Positions 50,906 through 59,680 of a DNA stretch of 64,000 nt are shown piece by piece. The stretch comes from a bacterium. GTDB taxonomy: Bacteria > Sumerlaeota > Sumerlaeia > SLMS01 > JAHLLQ01. Below the pieces are notes generated by a model. It was not told the DNA's origin and made no database searches. It saw only the letters and a list, made by a program, of their open reading frames with translations. Numbering within the stretch: the first letter of the stretch is position 1; each line of letters starts with the position of its first letter. The position numbers and the translations under genes are program-made. The DNA lies in the NCBI GenBank assembly GCA_020444065.1, contig JAHLLQ010000002.1, forward strand, positions 124,001 through 188,000, given 5' to 3'.

Positions 50906-51832
50906 GTGAGTGCCAGGCAGGCAACCGAGTGGAATGGCGGCCTCAAAATCGGGTCGCACATGTCGATCGCAGGAGGCGTCGACAAGGCCCCCGCGCGCGG
51001 AGCAACCGTGCGTTGCAGTGCCATGCAGATCTTCGTGAAGAACAACAACCGCTGGGAAGGTCCGCCGATCAGCGACGAGCAAGCAGGCAGTTTCCAACGT
51101 GAACTCGAGAAGGCCGGCATTGGAATCGACGCCGTCTTTGCGCACACGTGCTACCTGATCAACCTGGCATCCACGCGTGAGGAAGTCGTCGAGAAGTCGA
51201 TCCGCGCTCTGGAGGACGAACTCCGCCGTTGCCAGCAACTCGAACTGCCAGGCCTTGTGATGCACCCCGGCGCGCATCTGGGCGCAGGGCGCGAGGCAGG
51301 CATCGAGCAGATCGCCGGCCACTTGCGCGACATCTTCTCTCGGATTCCGCATGTCAAGACGCGCCTGTTGCTCGAAACAACCGTGGGGAGTGGAACGAAC
51401 CTCGGTGGGACGTTCGAAGATCTAGGCGACTTGCTCGCCGCGATCGATTTGCCCGACAATATGGGCATTTGCCTCGATACCTGCCACGTTTTCGCAGCCG
51501 GATACGAGATCCGCGATGAGGCGTCCTACAAGAAGACGATGGCCGAATTCGATCGGATCGTCGGGATCAAGAACCTGAAGGCGCTCCATTTGAATGACTC
51601 GCTGAAGCCCTTCGGCTCGCGCCGGGATCGCCATGCCCACATCGGCCAAGGCGAAATCGGCCTGGATGCGTTTGGTTTTCTGCTGAACGATCCCCGGTTG
51701 CGAGGCATTCCGATGGCCCTCGAGACCGATAAGCAACCGGATCTGGAGGACGATCGGAAGAATCTGAATCGCTTACGGAAGCTCATCGGGGCTCCGGAGC
51801 AGCGGAAAATTGCCAAACCGGCATCGAAGTAA
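50906..51832 (+). CDS. nfo: Endonuclease IV (AP endonuclease)
   Basis: The protein has 308 residues, GTG start 50906, seven bases after the previous stop. It has the TIM-barrel metal sites of Nfo: IGSHMSIAGG at the start, HPGAHLGAG (trinuclear zinc His), LLETTVGSGTNLG with the metal Glu, CLDTCHVFAAGY, HLNDS and the DRHAHIGQGEIG metal motif. It cleaves DNA at abasic sites in base-excision repair. It is probably cotranscribed with the YgfZ-like gene. Confidence 0.95.
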   Translation: MSARQATEWNGGLKIGSHMSIAGGVDKAPARGATVRCSAMQIFVKNNNRWEGPPISDEQAGSFQRELEKAGIGIDAVFAHTCYLINLASTREEVVEKSIRALEDELRRCQQLELPGLVMHPGAHLGAGREAGIEQIAGHLRDIFSRIPHVKTRLLLETTVGSGTNLGGTFEDLGDLLAAIDLPDNMGICLDTCHVFAAGYEIRDEASYKKTMAEFDRIVGIKNLKALHLNDSLKPFGSRRDRHAHIGQGEIGLDAFGFLLNDPRLRGIPMALETDKQPDLEDDRKNLNRLRKLIGAPEQRKIAKPASK

Positions 51833-51967
51833 CAGACTTGCGCCGCGCTTCGGCGAGGCCAACTGTACACGGAGGGGCGAAGGAAGCCCTCGAAACTCGG
51901 AAATAAACGTTATCCTGAGGCCCTCATCGGCCTCGGGGCACTCAAGTATAATAAGGGAGTACATGCA

Positions 51968-52927
51968 ATGTCCGACAAGGAAATCACGCGGAACGCAGTG
52001 ATTTGCGGCAGCGGCCCGGCTGGTTGGACCGCCGCAATCTACCTGGCGCGCGCCGAACTCAAGCCGCTCGTTATCGCCGGTCCCCAGGTTGGCGGCCAAT
52101 TGACCACCACCACGACCATCGAGAATTTCCCCGGATTCCCCGAGGGTCGCGATGGCAACCAGCTCATGATCGATATGGAAGAGCAGGCAAAGAAGTACGG
52201 AGCCGAGGTGGAATACGAGTCCTGCAGCGGATTCGAGAAGGACGGGGACACCTTTATAGTGAAGTATGGGAATACAAGCGTCCGCGCGCACACGATCTTG
52301 ATCTGCACCGGCTCCTCCGCCCGCACGCTCGGAATTGAGACGGAAAAAACATTCTGGAACTACGGAGTCCACACCTGCGCGGTTTGTGACGGCGGATTCT
52401 ATCGTGGAAAAGAAGTCGTCATCGTCGGTGGCGGCGATTCCGCCATGGAAGAGGCCACCTATCTCGCCAAGCTCTGCACCAAAGTCACCGTCATCCATCG
52501 GCGGGACGAACTCCGCGCCAGCAAGATCATGGCGGAGCGGGCCCTCGAGCACCCGAAGATCGAATTTGAGTGGAATTCCACCGTCGAAGAGGTCCTGGGC
52601 GAGGTCGAAGGCGAGCGCAAAAAGCGCGTGACTGCTGTTCGGCTGCGTAATCTGAAGGATGATTCGCGGAAGGAACTTCCCACATCGGCCATGTTCCTGG
52701 CGATCGGCCACACGCCGAATTCCGGGTGGCTAAACGGGCAGGTGGAGACGGGCGACAGCGGATATGTTGTCGTCGACGCCCGTCAAAGGACGAATCTTGA
52801 CGGAGTGTTCGCCGCAGGCGATATTCACGATCACCATTACCGCCAGGCGATCACCGCGGCTGGCTACGGGTGTAAAGCGGCTTTGGAAGCGGAACGGTAC
52901 CTTTCTCAGAAAGGTGTCATAAATTGA
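51968..52927 (+). CDS. trxB: Thioredoxin reductase
   Basis: The protein has 319 residues. The FAD fold GSGPAGWTAAIYLARAE, the redox-active CAVC (Cys137, Cys140), the NADPH fold IVGGGDSAMEEATYLAK and the C-terminal FAD motif GVFAAGDIHDH are all present. It passes NADPH electrons to thioredoxin. AAGGGAG precedes the start. A TATAAT at 51947-51952 lies so close to the ribosome site that a promoter there would give an almost leaderless mRNA. Confidence 0.96.
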   Translation: MSDKEITRNAVICGSGPAGWTAAIYLARAELKPLVIAGPQVGGQLTTTTTIENFPGFPEGRDGNQLMIDMEEQAKKYGAEVEYESCSGFEKDGDTFIVKYGNTSVRAHTILICTGSSARTLGIETEKTFWNYGVHTCAVCDGGFYRGKEVVIVGGGDSAMEEATYLAKLCTKVTVIHRRDELRASKIMAERALEHPKIEFEWNSTVEEVLGEVEGERKKRVTAVRLRNLKDDSRKELPTSAMFLAIGHTPNSGWLNGQVETGDSGYVVVDARQRTNLDGVFAAGDIHDHHYRQAITAAGYGCKAALEAERYLSQKGVIN

Positions 52928-53177
52928 GCGGAGTTGGCAATTTCGCCAGAAAGCTCCATTTCTCAGGGGTGGAAAGCCCCTCGCCAGGCCCGAAAATGTC
53001 GCATTCGTGCAACTTTTCGATTGCCGAGCAAGGGCTCTTTCCTCAGCATCACATTAAGACTGGTGCCGACTGCCGTTTTGTGGCGGCAGGGGCTCATCCC
53101 GGATTGGCTCGGTTCAAGTCAGAATCGGGTTGACTATCCGAGTCCTATCGGTGGGAATGGGACCCATCGGCCTAGTC

Positions 53178-53226
53178 GTGGGAGAAAAAACACTGCCTTG
53201 GGGCGTTCGTGGTCGCTTGGTAGAAT
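53178..53226 (+). promoter_or_regulatory. Shared upstream box and candidate promoter of the second pseudopilin gene
   Basis: The box at 53178-53201 repeats that at 1735-1756. It runs into a good sigma-70 promoter: TTGGGG (53198-53203), a 17-bp spacer and TAGAAT (53221-53226). The leader would be about 200 nt. The rest of the 509-bp gap 52928-53436 has only a small hairpin (CTGCCG/CGGCAG near 53070-53090); no gene or known riboswitch pattern was seen. Confidence 0.5.
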
Positions 53227-53436
53227 GTGAATCTTCCAGAGTAGCCAAAACCGGCGAACGGACAAATAAAGGGGCCGCGCGACACTCGAGATTCAGAGGG
53301 AATGCCAGTTATTCCGGCAAAAACACTGAACCAAGAGGCGCTCGGATTGGACGTTTCGTCAACAATGGATGGAATTCGCTGCGGGTGATCCCCGGGCGAT
53401 CATTTCGAACAATTTTCTCAAGGAGGCAGAGCCTGC

Positions 53437-54117
53437 ATGAAACTAACATTCTCCAGAAGCAAGAGGGGCTTCACACTTATTGAGCTCCTCATCGTGGTTG
53501 CCATTATTGCCATTCTGGCCGCCATCGCAGTTCCGAACTTCCTTTGCGCGCAGACCCGATCGAAGTACTCCCGCGTGCTCTCTGAGTTCCGTACGATGCG
53601 TACCGCCGTTGAGTCCTACGCAGTGGACTGGAACAAGCCCCCCCGTATGTCCTGGGGCTGCCAGGTCGCCGGCCTGAACACGGCCCCAGGCGACCGGTAC
53701 CAGGGCGATCCGATCTATGGCACCCTTGGTCCCTGGATCACGACACCCGTGTCGTACATCACCCGCTTCGATTTCTTCGATCCCTTCCAGAAGGCCAAAG
53801 AAGGCACGGTGGAATGGGACGCCATTCTTTACACCTATCAGGACTATTTCACGAACTCCCTGTCGTTGTGTCCTCCCAGCGGCCGTGACATCTACGTTCC
53901 CGGCTCTGCTGACCTGAACGAATTCGCTTACAACTTCGGCTCCTACTTCATGCTGTCCATTGGGCCGACCAGCAACGACTACCTGGTCAAAGCAGATTTC
54001 TACAATCAGTATGATCCGAGTAACGGCTGCGTCAGCAACGGCACGATCTTCGTCAGCCAGAAGCACACCGATCCGGTTCTCTACGAATCCGTTGGTTCCG
54101 GCTCGATTCTGCGATAG
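53437..54117 (+). CDS. Prepilin-like protein, second copy
   Basis: The protein has 226 residues with AAGGAGG eleven bases upstream. The prepilin motif is KRG, then FTLIELLIVVAIIAILAAIA, followed by PNFLCAQTRSK. This is identical through the whole helix to the protein at 1899, apart from the Glu-to-Cys change after PNFL. The soluble domains share only the general plan (SR..SE.RT...A.ESY..D, then a middle ITTPVSYIT stretch). Four further cysteines could form disulfides. It precedes a very large secreted propeller gene by 128 bp. Confidence 0.85.
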   Translation: MKLTFSRSKRGFTLIELLIVVAIIAILAAIAVPNFLCAQTRSKYSRVLSEFRTMRTAVESYAVDWNKPPRMSWGCQVAGLNTAPGDRYQGDPIYGTLGPWITTPVSYITRFDFFDPFQKAKEGTVEWDAILYTYQDYFTNSLSLCPPSGRDIYVPGSADLNEFAYNFGSYFMLSIGPTSNDYLVKADFYNQYDPSNGCVSNGTIFVSQKHTDPVLYESVGSGSILR

Positions 54118-54245
54118 ACCACAGCCGCAGGAAGTATCAGCTTTCTAAACATCAACAGCATATCCGAAACTGAACACCATCAACCCTCGCCCCCCCTGCA
54201 AACCAACCGATATTGAACCAATCCCAAAAAAGGAGAGCGGTTTTA

Positions 54246-57200
54246 ATGAAGCCCTTTTCTCGCAAAGCTTGTACGGCTCTTGTCGCGGCGTTAGCCTTGA
54301 GTGCCGTGCCTGTCGTGGCGGCTCAGTTTGGCAATGATGCCAACAGTCGGCTCGACTCGGCTCGGCTCATTCGCACTGTCGACGGCTCGTACCTGAACCA
54401 AGATGGACAAGTTGTTCTCTCTCGCACAAACCAAGGCCTGCGGGTTGTCGCTCCCAAGGGCGATACACTGGCCCAGACCGACGCCCAGTCCATGCGTGGC
54501 GCACGTGCCGTCCAGTTTGACGGTATTGCTCGCCTCAGCGTTGGCCAGGCAGTCTCGGGCTACTTCGTTAACCCGAACGGCTCCTCTGTTGAGGTCGTCG
54601 AACAAAACAACGCCAAGTGGTCCGGAAACGGACAATATATCGTCTTCCCCTCCGCAGCTTCTAACCTGATCAGCGGCGATACCAATGATCGTATGGACGT
54701 CTTCCGCCTGGATGTCACGACGGATGAAGTCGTGCGTCTCTCGACCACCTATGGCCTGACTGGCGAAGCTGATGGTTCCGAAGCCTTCACCGGCGACCCC
54801 AACTCTCGTGCAGGCGCCTATGCGCCGACGATCAATAACGACGGCACGAAGGTCGCCTTCTGGTCCAACCTCGTGTTGAACGACGTTCATAACAGCTACG
54901 TGTTCCCCGCTGTCGGTTCCATCGATTCGGCTCCGGCATCCGAGGCCACGATGCTCTACTGGATCCAGTTGGATGGCAGCGGAGCTACCACCGACATGAA
55001 GTTGGTGACAAACCCTGGCGCGAGCCTTCCCGATTTCAACATGGCGAGCACCCTGTTCGCCGGTTGCGATATGGACAGCTCCGGTGACCTTGTCGCCTTC
55101 GTGTCTGACAACCAGAACCTCCCCGGCGCCCCGATCTTTGCCAGCCAATTCGGCGGCGTCCTGGCTCAGCAGATCTACGTCTGGGATTCCAACGCCAACA
55201 GTGGCGCTGGCCAGGCCTACCTGATCTCCGACAACTCCATTGGCAACCCCCTCGCGATCCTCGCCCCCAACGGTGGCGCGATCTCCCTCTCCGACGACGG
55301 CACCAAGGTCTCGTTCATGGGTTGGGGCAACGAGACGATCACGGGCCGCACCGACAGTCCTTATTCGGATATGTTCGCTGCTGACGTGACCACTCTGGCC
55401 AGCCCGGGCGATGTCGTGCGTATTGCTATTCCCGATGGCGTTGTTCCGTCCTTCGCGAACAACCCCACCCAGAGCAATGACATGGGCGACTTCAACGCCT
55501 ACGGCATGATGTCTCCGGACGGCAACATGGTGGCCTACTACGGCGACGCGGAGAACGGCGTTGTCACTGGCAACGATGTTCCTCCCGAGTCCACGAGCTA
55601 CCTGCTCGGCCATCTCTACGTGAAGACCGTATTCGGCGCCAACGCAGGCGACTTGGTCTGCCCGGTTCGGAATGAGAACTACGATCTGATATTCTCGACC
55701 GGCTACTCCGGTTCCATGGACTACGGCACCCGAATCACTTGGTCCGGCGATCAGAACTGGGTCAGCTTCGGTGCCGACTGGGATGTGCGCTCGAATCAGA
55801 CCGCTCCTCCCGTTGGTGGCGCCTTCCCGAACATCGGCCTTGGCGTCTGGATCATCGACACCGCCACCTGGTCTACGGTTGAGCAGCGCTTCGTTGACGA
55901 ATCACCGGAGCCCAGCCCCATCAATGACGGCAACCGGGCGCCCTATGCGCTCAGTCTTGGTCCCACAAGCGACCTCGCGGCGTTCGTCGTGGGCGATGGC
56001 GTGACCTTCCCGGGCGACTCTGGCCTGGCCGAAGACCTTGCCATCTACGACAATACGCAGGCTGTCGGCTCCAAGATGTCCCGCGCCGGTGCGCTTCCGC
56101 TCACCGCTCCGGACACCAACGACCTCTCCGGTCGTCCCGCCATGTCTGATGACGGCAACTACGTCGCCTACGTGACGTTCGCAGAGAACGTCGTTGGCGA
56201 TGACAGCAATGGTGTTCCCGAAGTCGTCCTGTTCGACCGTGCGACCTCGACCAACATCCTGTTGTCCCGCGACCCGGCCAACCCGGGCACGCAGGCCGAC
56301 AACTCCTCCGGTGGTGCTGTCAACCTCGGTTCCGCCGATTTCGAACTCGAACTGACCGGCACCGGCGGCAGCAGCGTGGCCATCTGGCACAGCGTCTCGT
56401 CCGTCGATATGTCTTCTGACGGCCGTTATGTGGTGTTCCCCTCCGGCGCCTCGAACCTTGGCGCCTCCGGATTCGCCGCTTCGGTCAGCGACGTCAGCAC
56501 CGCCCTTGGCGCTGGTGGTACCGATCAGATCTACCTGTACGACACCACCGCCGGCACGATCAAGATCGTGACCGAGTTCGGCCCCGTTGGCGCTAGCTAC
56601 GAAGTTGCCGATGATGTCTCCTTCAACCCGGTCGTCAGCGACAATGGCCAGTACGTGGCCTTCCAGACCTATGCAACCAACCTGGTTGGCGCCTCTGGTG
56701 GCGGCGGCTTCAACATCGTTCGTCGCGATATGACTGTCGCTCCGGACGATCCGAATGCCTACGTCCTCGTTTCCGACCTCGGCGCTGGCGAAATGTCCGC
56801 GACTGAGAACGTCTGGCCGCAGATCTCCGCCGACGGCACGCTCGTCTGCTGGATGTCTCTCGACAACATGTTGGCCGACGACGACACCAACGGTATCACC
56901 GAGTACGACATCTACCTCTGGACCGAAGGCTCGGGCATCAGCCTGGTTTCCGGCACCGATGGTGGCGTCCGCTACACGGTCAACGATGGTGGCAACTCGA
57001 CCTCCTACGACAGCATTCGTCCCGTTATGTCGAATGACGGCAGCTTCATCACCTTCGTGACTCTGGCCAGCTTCGATCCTCTCGATCCGCAGCCCCAGGG
57101 CGACGTTGCCGGCTCCGACAACGACGAATACGATGGACCCTTCTGGGACATCTACATCTACAACACCGCGACCCAGACTTGCCGCGTTGTTGACCCGGGT

Positions 57201-57617
57201 CTCGACATGTCGACGCCGGACGCCTTCCGCTGGACGACGCTCCGCTCTTGGGCCAAGTCCGACAACGCCGGTCGCGTCGTCGTCTTCCAGAGCCTTGGCA
57301 AGTACGCGTCTGCTGACACGAACGAACACTACGACATCTACGCGTTCGATCGTTTCACGAACTCGATGACGATCCTCAGCCGCAACGCCGCTGGCGTGGC
57401 CTCTGACGACGACGTCGTTCCGTTCGCCGACACCGGCCGCGTTCAGTTCAGTGTTCCGTTCTTGAACAGCGACGGCACCAAGGTCGCCTTCGACAGCCAG
57501 GCCTCGAACCTCGTTGCCGATGATGGCAATGGTCACCGCGACGTGTTCCTGGTCGACCTCAGCCTGACCTCGACGGGCGTCACCGAAGTTGAGAATAGCT
57601 GGGATATGTACCAGTAA
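54246..57617 (+). CDS. Large secreted PD40/TolB-like beta-propeller protein
   Basis: The protein has 1123 residues. The ATG at 54246 follows AAAGGAGAG, and the signal peptide is cut after about residue 26 (VPVVAA). Roughly twelve WD40-like PD40 strands recur: MSDDGNYVAYVT, MSSDGRYVVFPS, VSDNGQYVAFQT, LNSDGTKVAFDS and similar, often followed by ASNLV..D.NG..DVF.D. They would form two propellers. No membrane anchor or sorting signal is seen at the C-terminus. The protein is acidic and strikingly poor in lysine. It may be a major exported or surface protein; function is unknown. It is probably cotranscribed with the pseudopilin. Confidence 0.8.
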   Translation: MKPFSRKACTALVAALALSAVPVVAAQFGNDANSRLDSARLIRTVDGSYLNQDGQVVLSRTNQGLRVVAPKGDTLAQTDAQSMRGARAVQFDGIARLSVGQAVSGYFVNPNGSSVEVVEQNNAKWSGNGQYIVFPSAASNLISGDTNDRMDVFRLDVTTDEVVRLSTTYGLTGEADGSEAFTGDPNSRAGAYAPTINNDGTKVAFWSNLVLNDVHNSYVFPAVGSIDSAPASEATMLYWIQLDGSGATTDMKLVTNPGASLPDFNMASTLFAGCDMDSSGDLVAFVSDNQNLPGAPIFASQFGGVLAQQIYVWDSNANSGAGQAYLISDNSIGNPLAILAPNGGAISLSDDGTKVSFMGWGNETITGRTDSPYSDMFAADVTTLASPGDVVRIAIPDGVVPSFANNPTQSNDMGDFNAYGMMSPDGNMVAYYGDAENGVVTGNDVPPESTSYLLGHLYVKTVFGANAGDLVCPVRNENYDLIFSTGYSGSMDYGTRITWSGDQNWVSFGADWDVRSNQTAPPVGGAFPNIGLGVWIIDTATWSTVEQRFVDESPEPSPINDGNRAPYALSLGPTSDLAAFVVGDGVTFPGDSGLAEDLAIYDNTQAVGSKMSRAGALPLTAPDTNDLSGRPAMSDDGNYVAYVTFAENVVGDDSNGVPEVVLFDRATSTNILLSRDPANPGTQADNSSGGAVNLGSADFELELTGTGGSSVAIWHSVSSVDMSSDGRYVVFPSGASNLGASGFAASVSDVSTALGAGGTDQIYLYDTTAGTIKIVTEFGPVGASYEVADDVSFNPVVSDNGQYVAFQTYATNLVGASGGGGFNIVRRDMTVAPDDPNAYVLVSDLGAGEMSATENVWPQISADGTLVCWMSLDNMLADDDTNGITEYDIYLWTEGSGISLVSGTDGGVRYTVNDGGNSTSYDSIRPVMSNDGSFITFVTLASFDPLDPQPQGDVAGSDNDEYDGPFWDIYIYNTATQTCRVVDPGLDMSTPDAFRWTTLRSWAKSDNAGRVVVFQSLGKYASADTNEHYDIYAFDRFTNSMTILSRNAAGVASDDDVVPFADTGRVQFSVPFLNSDGTKVAFDSQASNLVADDGNGHRDVFLVDLSLTSTGVTEVENSWDMYQ

Positions 57618-57642
57618 GCTCTCGCTTCCAACCCTGTACTCC

Positions 57643-57676
57643 ACATCCCCCCGGGTAACCGGGGGGATGTTCTTTT
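57643..57676 (+). terminator. Rho-independent terminator of the PD40 gene
   Basis: A perfect 12-bp stem (57643-57654 with 57659-57670) is closed by a GTAA loop of the GNRA type and followed by TCTTTT. Confidence 0.92.
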
Positions 57677-57794
57677 GGGGTTAATTGGAGCGCCCGGGTC
57701 CATATCTTCGGTTGCCCGGCCAACCGTTCCCTGCTCGGCTTAAGGGCCGTCGCGAAAGCTACGACGAGGATTCTCCTTCTCTGGTGAAGGACCG

Positions 57795-59558
57795 ATGTTC
57801 GACTCGATCAAGAACCGCTACCGCCGCTGGAGGCTGCACCGCGAGGCGGAGATCGAACGCCGCCCCCCGCGGCTGATCTTCCCCTTCTGGATTCAGCTCA
57901 TGCTGTCCTACCTGCTGTTCAGCGCGATCATCGGGTTCATGCTGATCAACGTCTGGACACGCCTGTGGGCAGTCGTAGAGGCCGATACCACGGCGAGGCG
58001 CGTTCGTGCCTTTGCGGATTTGTCGGTCCACAGCGTCAATCTCGATGATATGTTCAACGGCGACTACTCGATGGAAGGTCGGGCGGCCAATCGTCTCTGT
58101 TGGGAAATCTCCGATGAACTTGCCGGCGCACACTATTCTGACGGGCAAGATGTCGACTTCGAACGCCTATGGGTCTCGGTTCTGATTCCCACAGCCGATG
58201 GCTGGATCTACTGGCTGTCCACGGATGAAGAGAATATCGGTAAGCCCTACCCCTTCAGCGCATACCTCGACAATTACTTCGATCCCGAGGGGGGCTGGGA
58301 CAACTTCGCGACCGAGGGCGATCCAATCAAGATCGAGTACAAGCCCCTCTTCTCGCGCTCGGATGAGGTGCTGGATCGCGAACGTGCGCTCCGCGCCGCC
58401 ATGACATCAGACGAGCCGCCGCCGCTCCGTGGCGTCTTGATTGATGAAGACCCCATCAGCAGCGTGCGGCCCCTCGAGGCCGTGATCGCGAAATCCAGGC
58501 TTTCTTCAGAAACACTAACGGCCGCCCCATCTCAGCTTCGAAAGGCCGTTCTGGCGATCGAGGCACCTCCGACTCGCGTCAGCGAAGTCACGCTGATGGT
58601 CATGATCGTCTTCGGAGCGCTCTTCCTGATCGCCAGCCTCGTGGCGTTGCTTGTCGCACTGTTCATCACGTGGCGCATGAATCGTCCGATCAAGGCATTG
58701 CACGAGTCGATGGTCGCCGTCGGCCAGGGCGACCTGCGCAAGCGCATCAAGGGCGTGCGCAGCCACGACGAATTCGGTCGCCTGGCCTGGCAGTTCAATC
58801 GCATGATGACCGACTTCATGCGCAACCAGGAGATCGCCGTCGAAGTCGATGTTGCGGCTCGTATCCAGCGCGATCTGATTCCCGCTGCTCCGACTTCCAT
58901 TGCCGGGGTCGACCTGGCCAGTTGGTACGCGACTTCCGCATTGGTCGGTGGCGACTACTTCGACTTCATTCGCCACGAAGATTGTCTCTGGATCTCAATC
59001 GGCGATGCGGTTGGGCATGGTGTGGATTCGGGCCTCATCATGGCATCGGCCCGCGCCATGGTGCGTGCTCTGGCAGAGGACTTCCGCAGTCCCGGCGAGA
59101 TCATGACCCGCCTCAACACGCTCCTGACCAACGATCTGACGAACGGCAACTTCTTCACGCTCGCCGTGGTTCACCTGAATCTGAAGACTTTCGAGTTCAC
59201 GGTCTGTTCCTCGGGTCACGAGCCCTTGATCTGGCGCCATGCGGAGACCGGCCGCCAGCAGTTGATCCTCCGCAACGGTCCGCCACTTGGTGTCACCAAG
59301 TCATTTGAATACCCCGAGTCCAAAGTCCTTCAATTCCAGGTCGGGGACTTGCTTGTTCTTTCTACCGACGGCGTCCGCGAATGCCATGGGCCGGAAGACG
59401 AGCTCTTTGGGCGCGAGCGCTTCGAGCGCACGCTGGCCCAGCCTGCCCTGACCGCCGCGGACGTCATGGTGAATCTGAAGGACGCGTTGGACACTCATCG
59501 GGGCGAACGCCCCCCCGAGGACGACATCAGCGTCGTCATTCTTCGCCGCAGCCGGTAA
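57795..59558 (+). CDS. Membrane sensor with HAMP and SpoIIE/RsbU-type phosphatase domain
   Basis: The protein has 587 residues. A short basic cytoplasmic start, a membrane helix (about 30-52), an extracytoplasmic sensor region (about 53-260) and a second helix (about 265-290) lead to a HAMP linker (MNRPIKALHESMVAVGQGDL). The C-terminal PP2C-like SpoIIE domain has GGDYFDF, DAVGHGVDSG, SSGHEPLIW and STDGV, with metal-binding Asp residues intact and DDISVVIL at the end. Such proteins dephosphorylate anti-anti-sigma factors in stress signalling. No STAS or RsbW-like gene is adjacent. Confidence 0.92.
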   Translation: MFDSIKNRYRRWRLHREAEIERRPPRLIFPFWIQLMLSYLLFSAIIGFMLINVWTRLWAVVEADTTARRVRAFADLSVHSVNLDDMFNGDYSMEGRAANRLCWEISDELAGAHYSDGQDVDFERLWVSVLIPTADGWIYWLSTDEENIGKPYPFSAYLDNYFDPEGGWDNFATEGDPIKIEYKPLFSRSDEVLDRERALRAAMTSDEPPPLRGVLIDEDPISSVRPLEAVIAKSRLSSETLTAAPSQLRKAVLAIEAPPTRVSEVTLMVMIVFGALFLIASLVALLVALFITWRMNRPIKALHESMVAVGQGDLRKRIKGVRSHDEFGRLAWQFNRMMTDFMRNQEIAVEVDVAARIQRDLIPAAPTSIAGVDLASWYATSALVGGDYFDFIRHEDCLWISIGDAVGHGVDSGLIMASARAMVRALAEDFRSPGEIMTRLNTLLTNDLTNGNFFTLAVVHLNLKTFEFTVCSSGHEPLIWRHAETGRQQLILRNGPPLGVTKSFEYPESKVLQFQVGDLLVLSTDGVRECHGPEDELFGRERFERTLAQPALTAADVMVNLKDALDTHRGERPPEDDISVVILRRSR

Positions 59559-59680
59559 GGGTGTCATATTGCCCGCAATGACCGGCCCCTGAATTGACAA
59601 GATCGCGCCCTCACCGGAAGCGTATCGGAACGATCGCGGCCGTGCCGCCGCCCATCCCTCAAGAGTTGGACGAAAAGCCT

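Noticed and set aside
51947-51952. Perfect TATAAT before trxB
   Set aside because: A transcript from it would begin at or inside the ribosome site, and no -35 is present 16-18 bp upstream, so it may be chance.
53108-53135. GGTTCAAGTC resembling a tRNA T-loop
   Set aside because: The flanking bases do not form a T-stem, and no acceptor or anticodon arm could be found around it.
52928-53436. Cyclic di-GMP riboswitch before the second pseudopilin
   Set aside because: Such switches often precede pilin genes, but the conserved GEMM core could not be found in this leader or in the leader at 1757-1898.
54291-57644. Long minus-strand frames opposite the PD40 gene
   Set aside because: They mirror the repeats of the plus-strand gene, which has a signal peptide, ribosome site, PD40 motifs and terminator.
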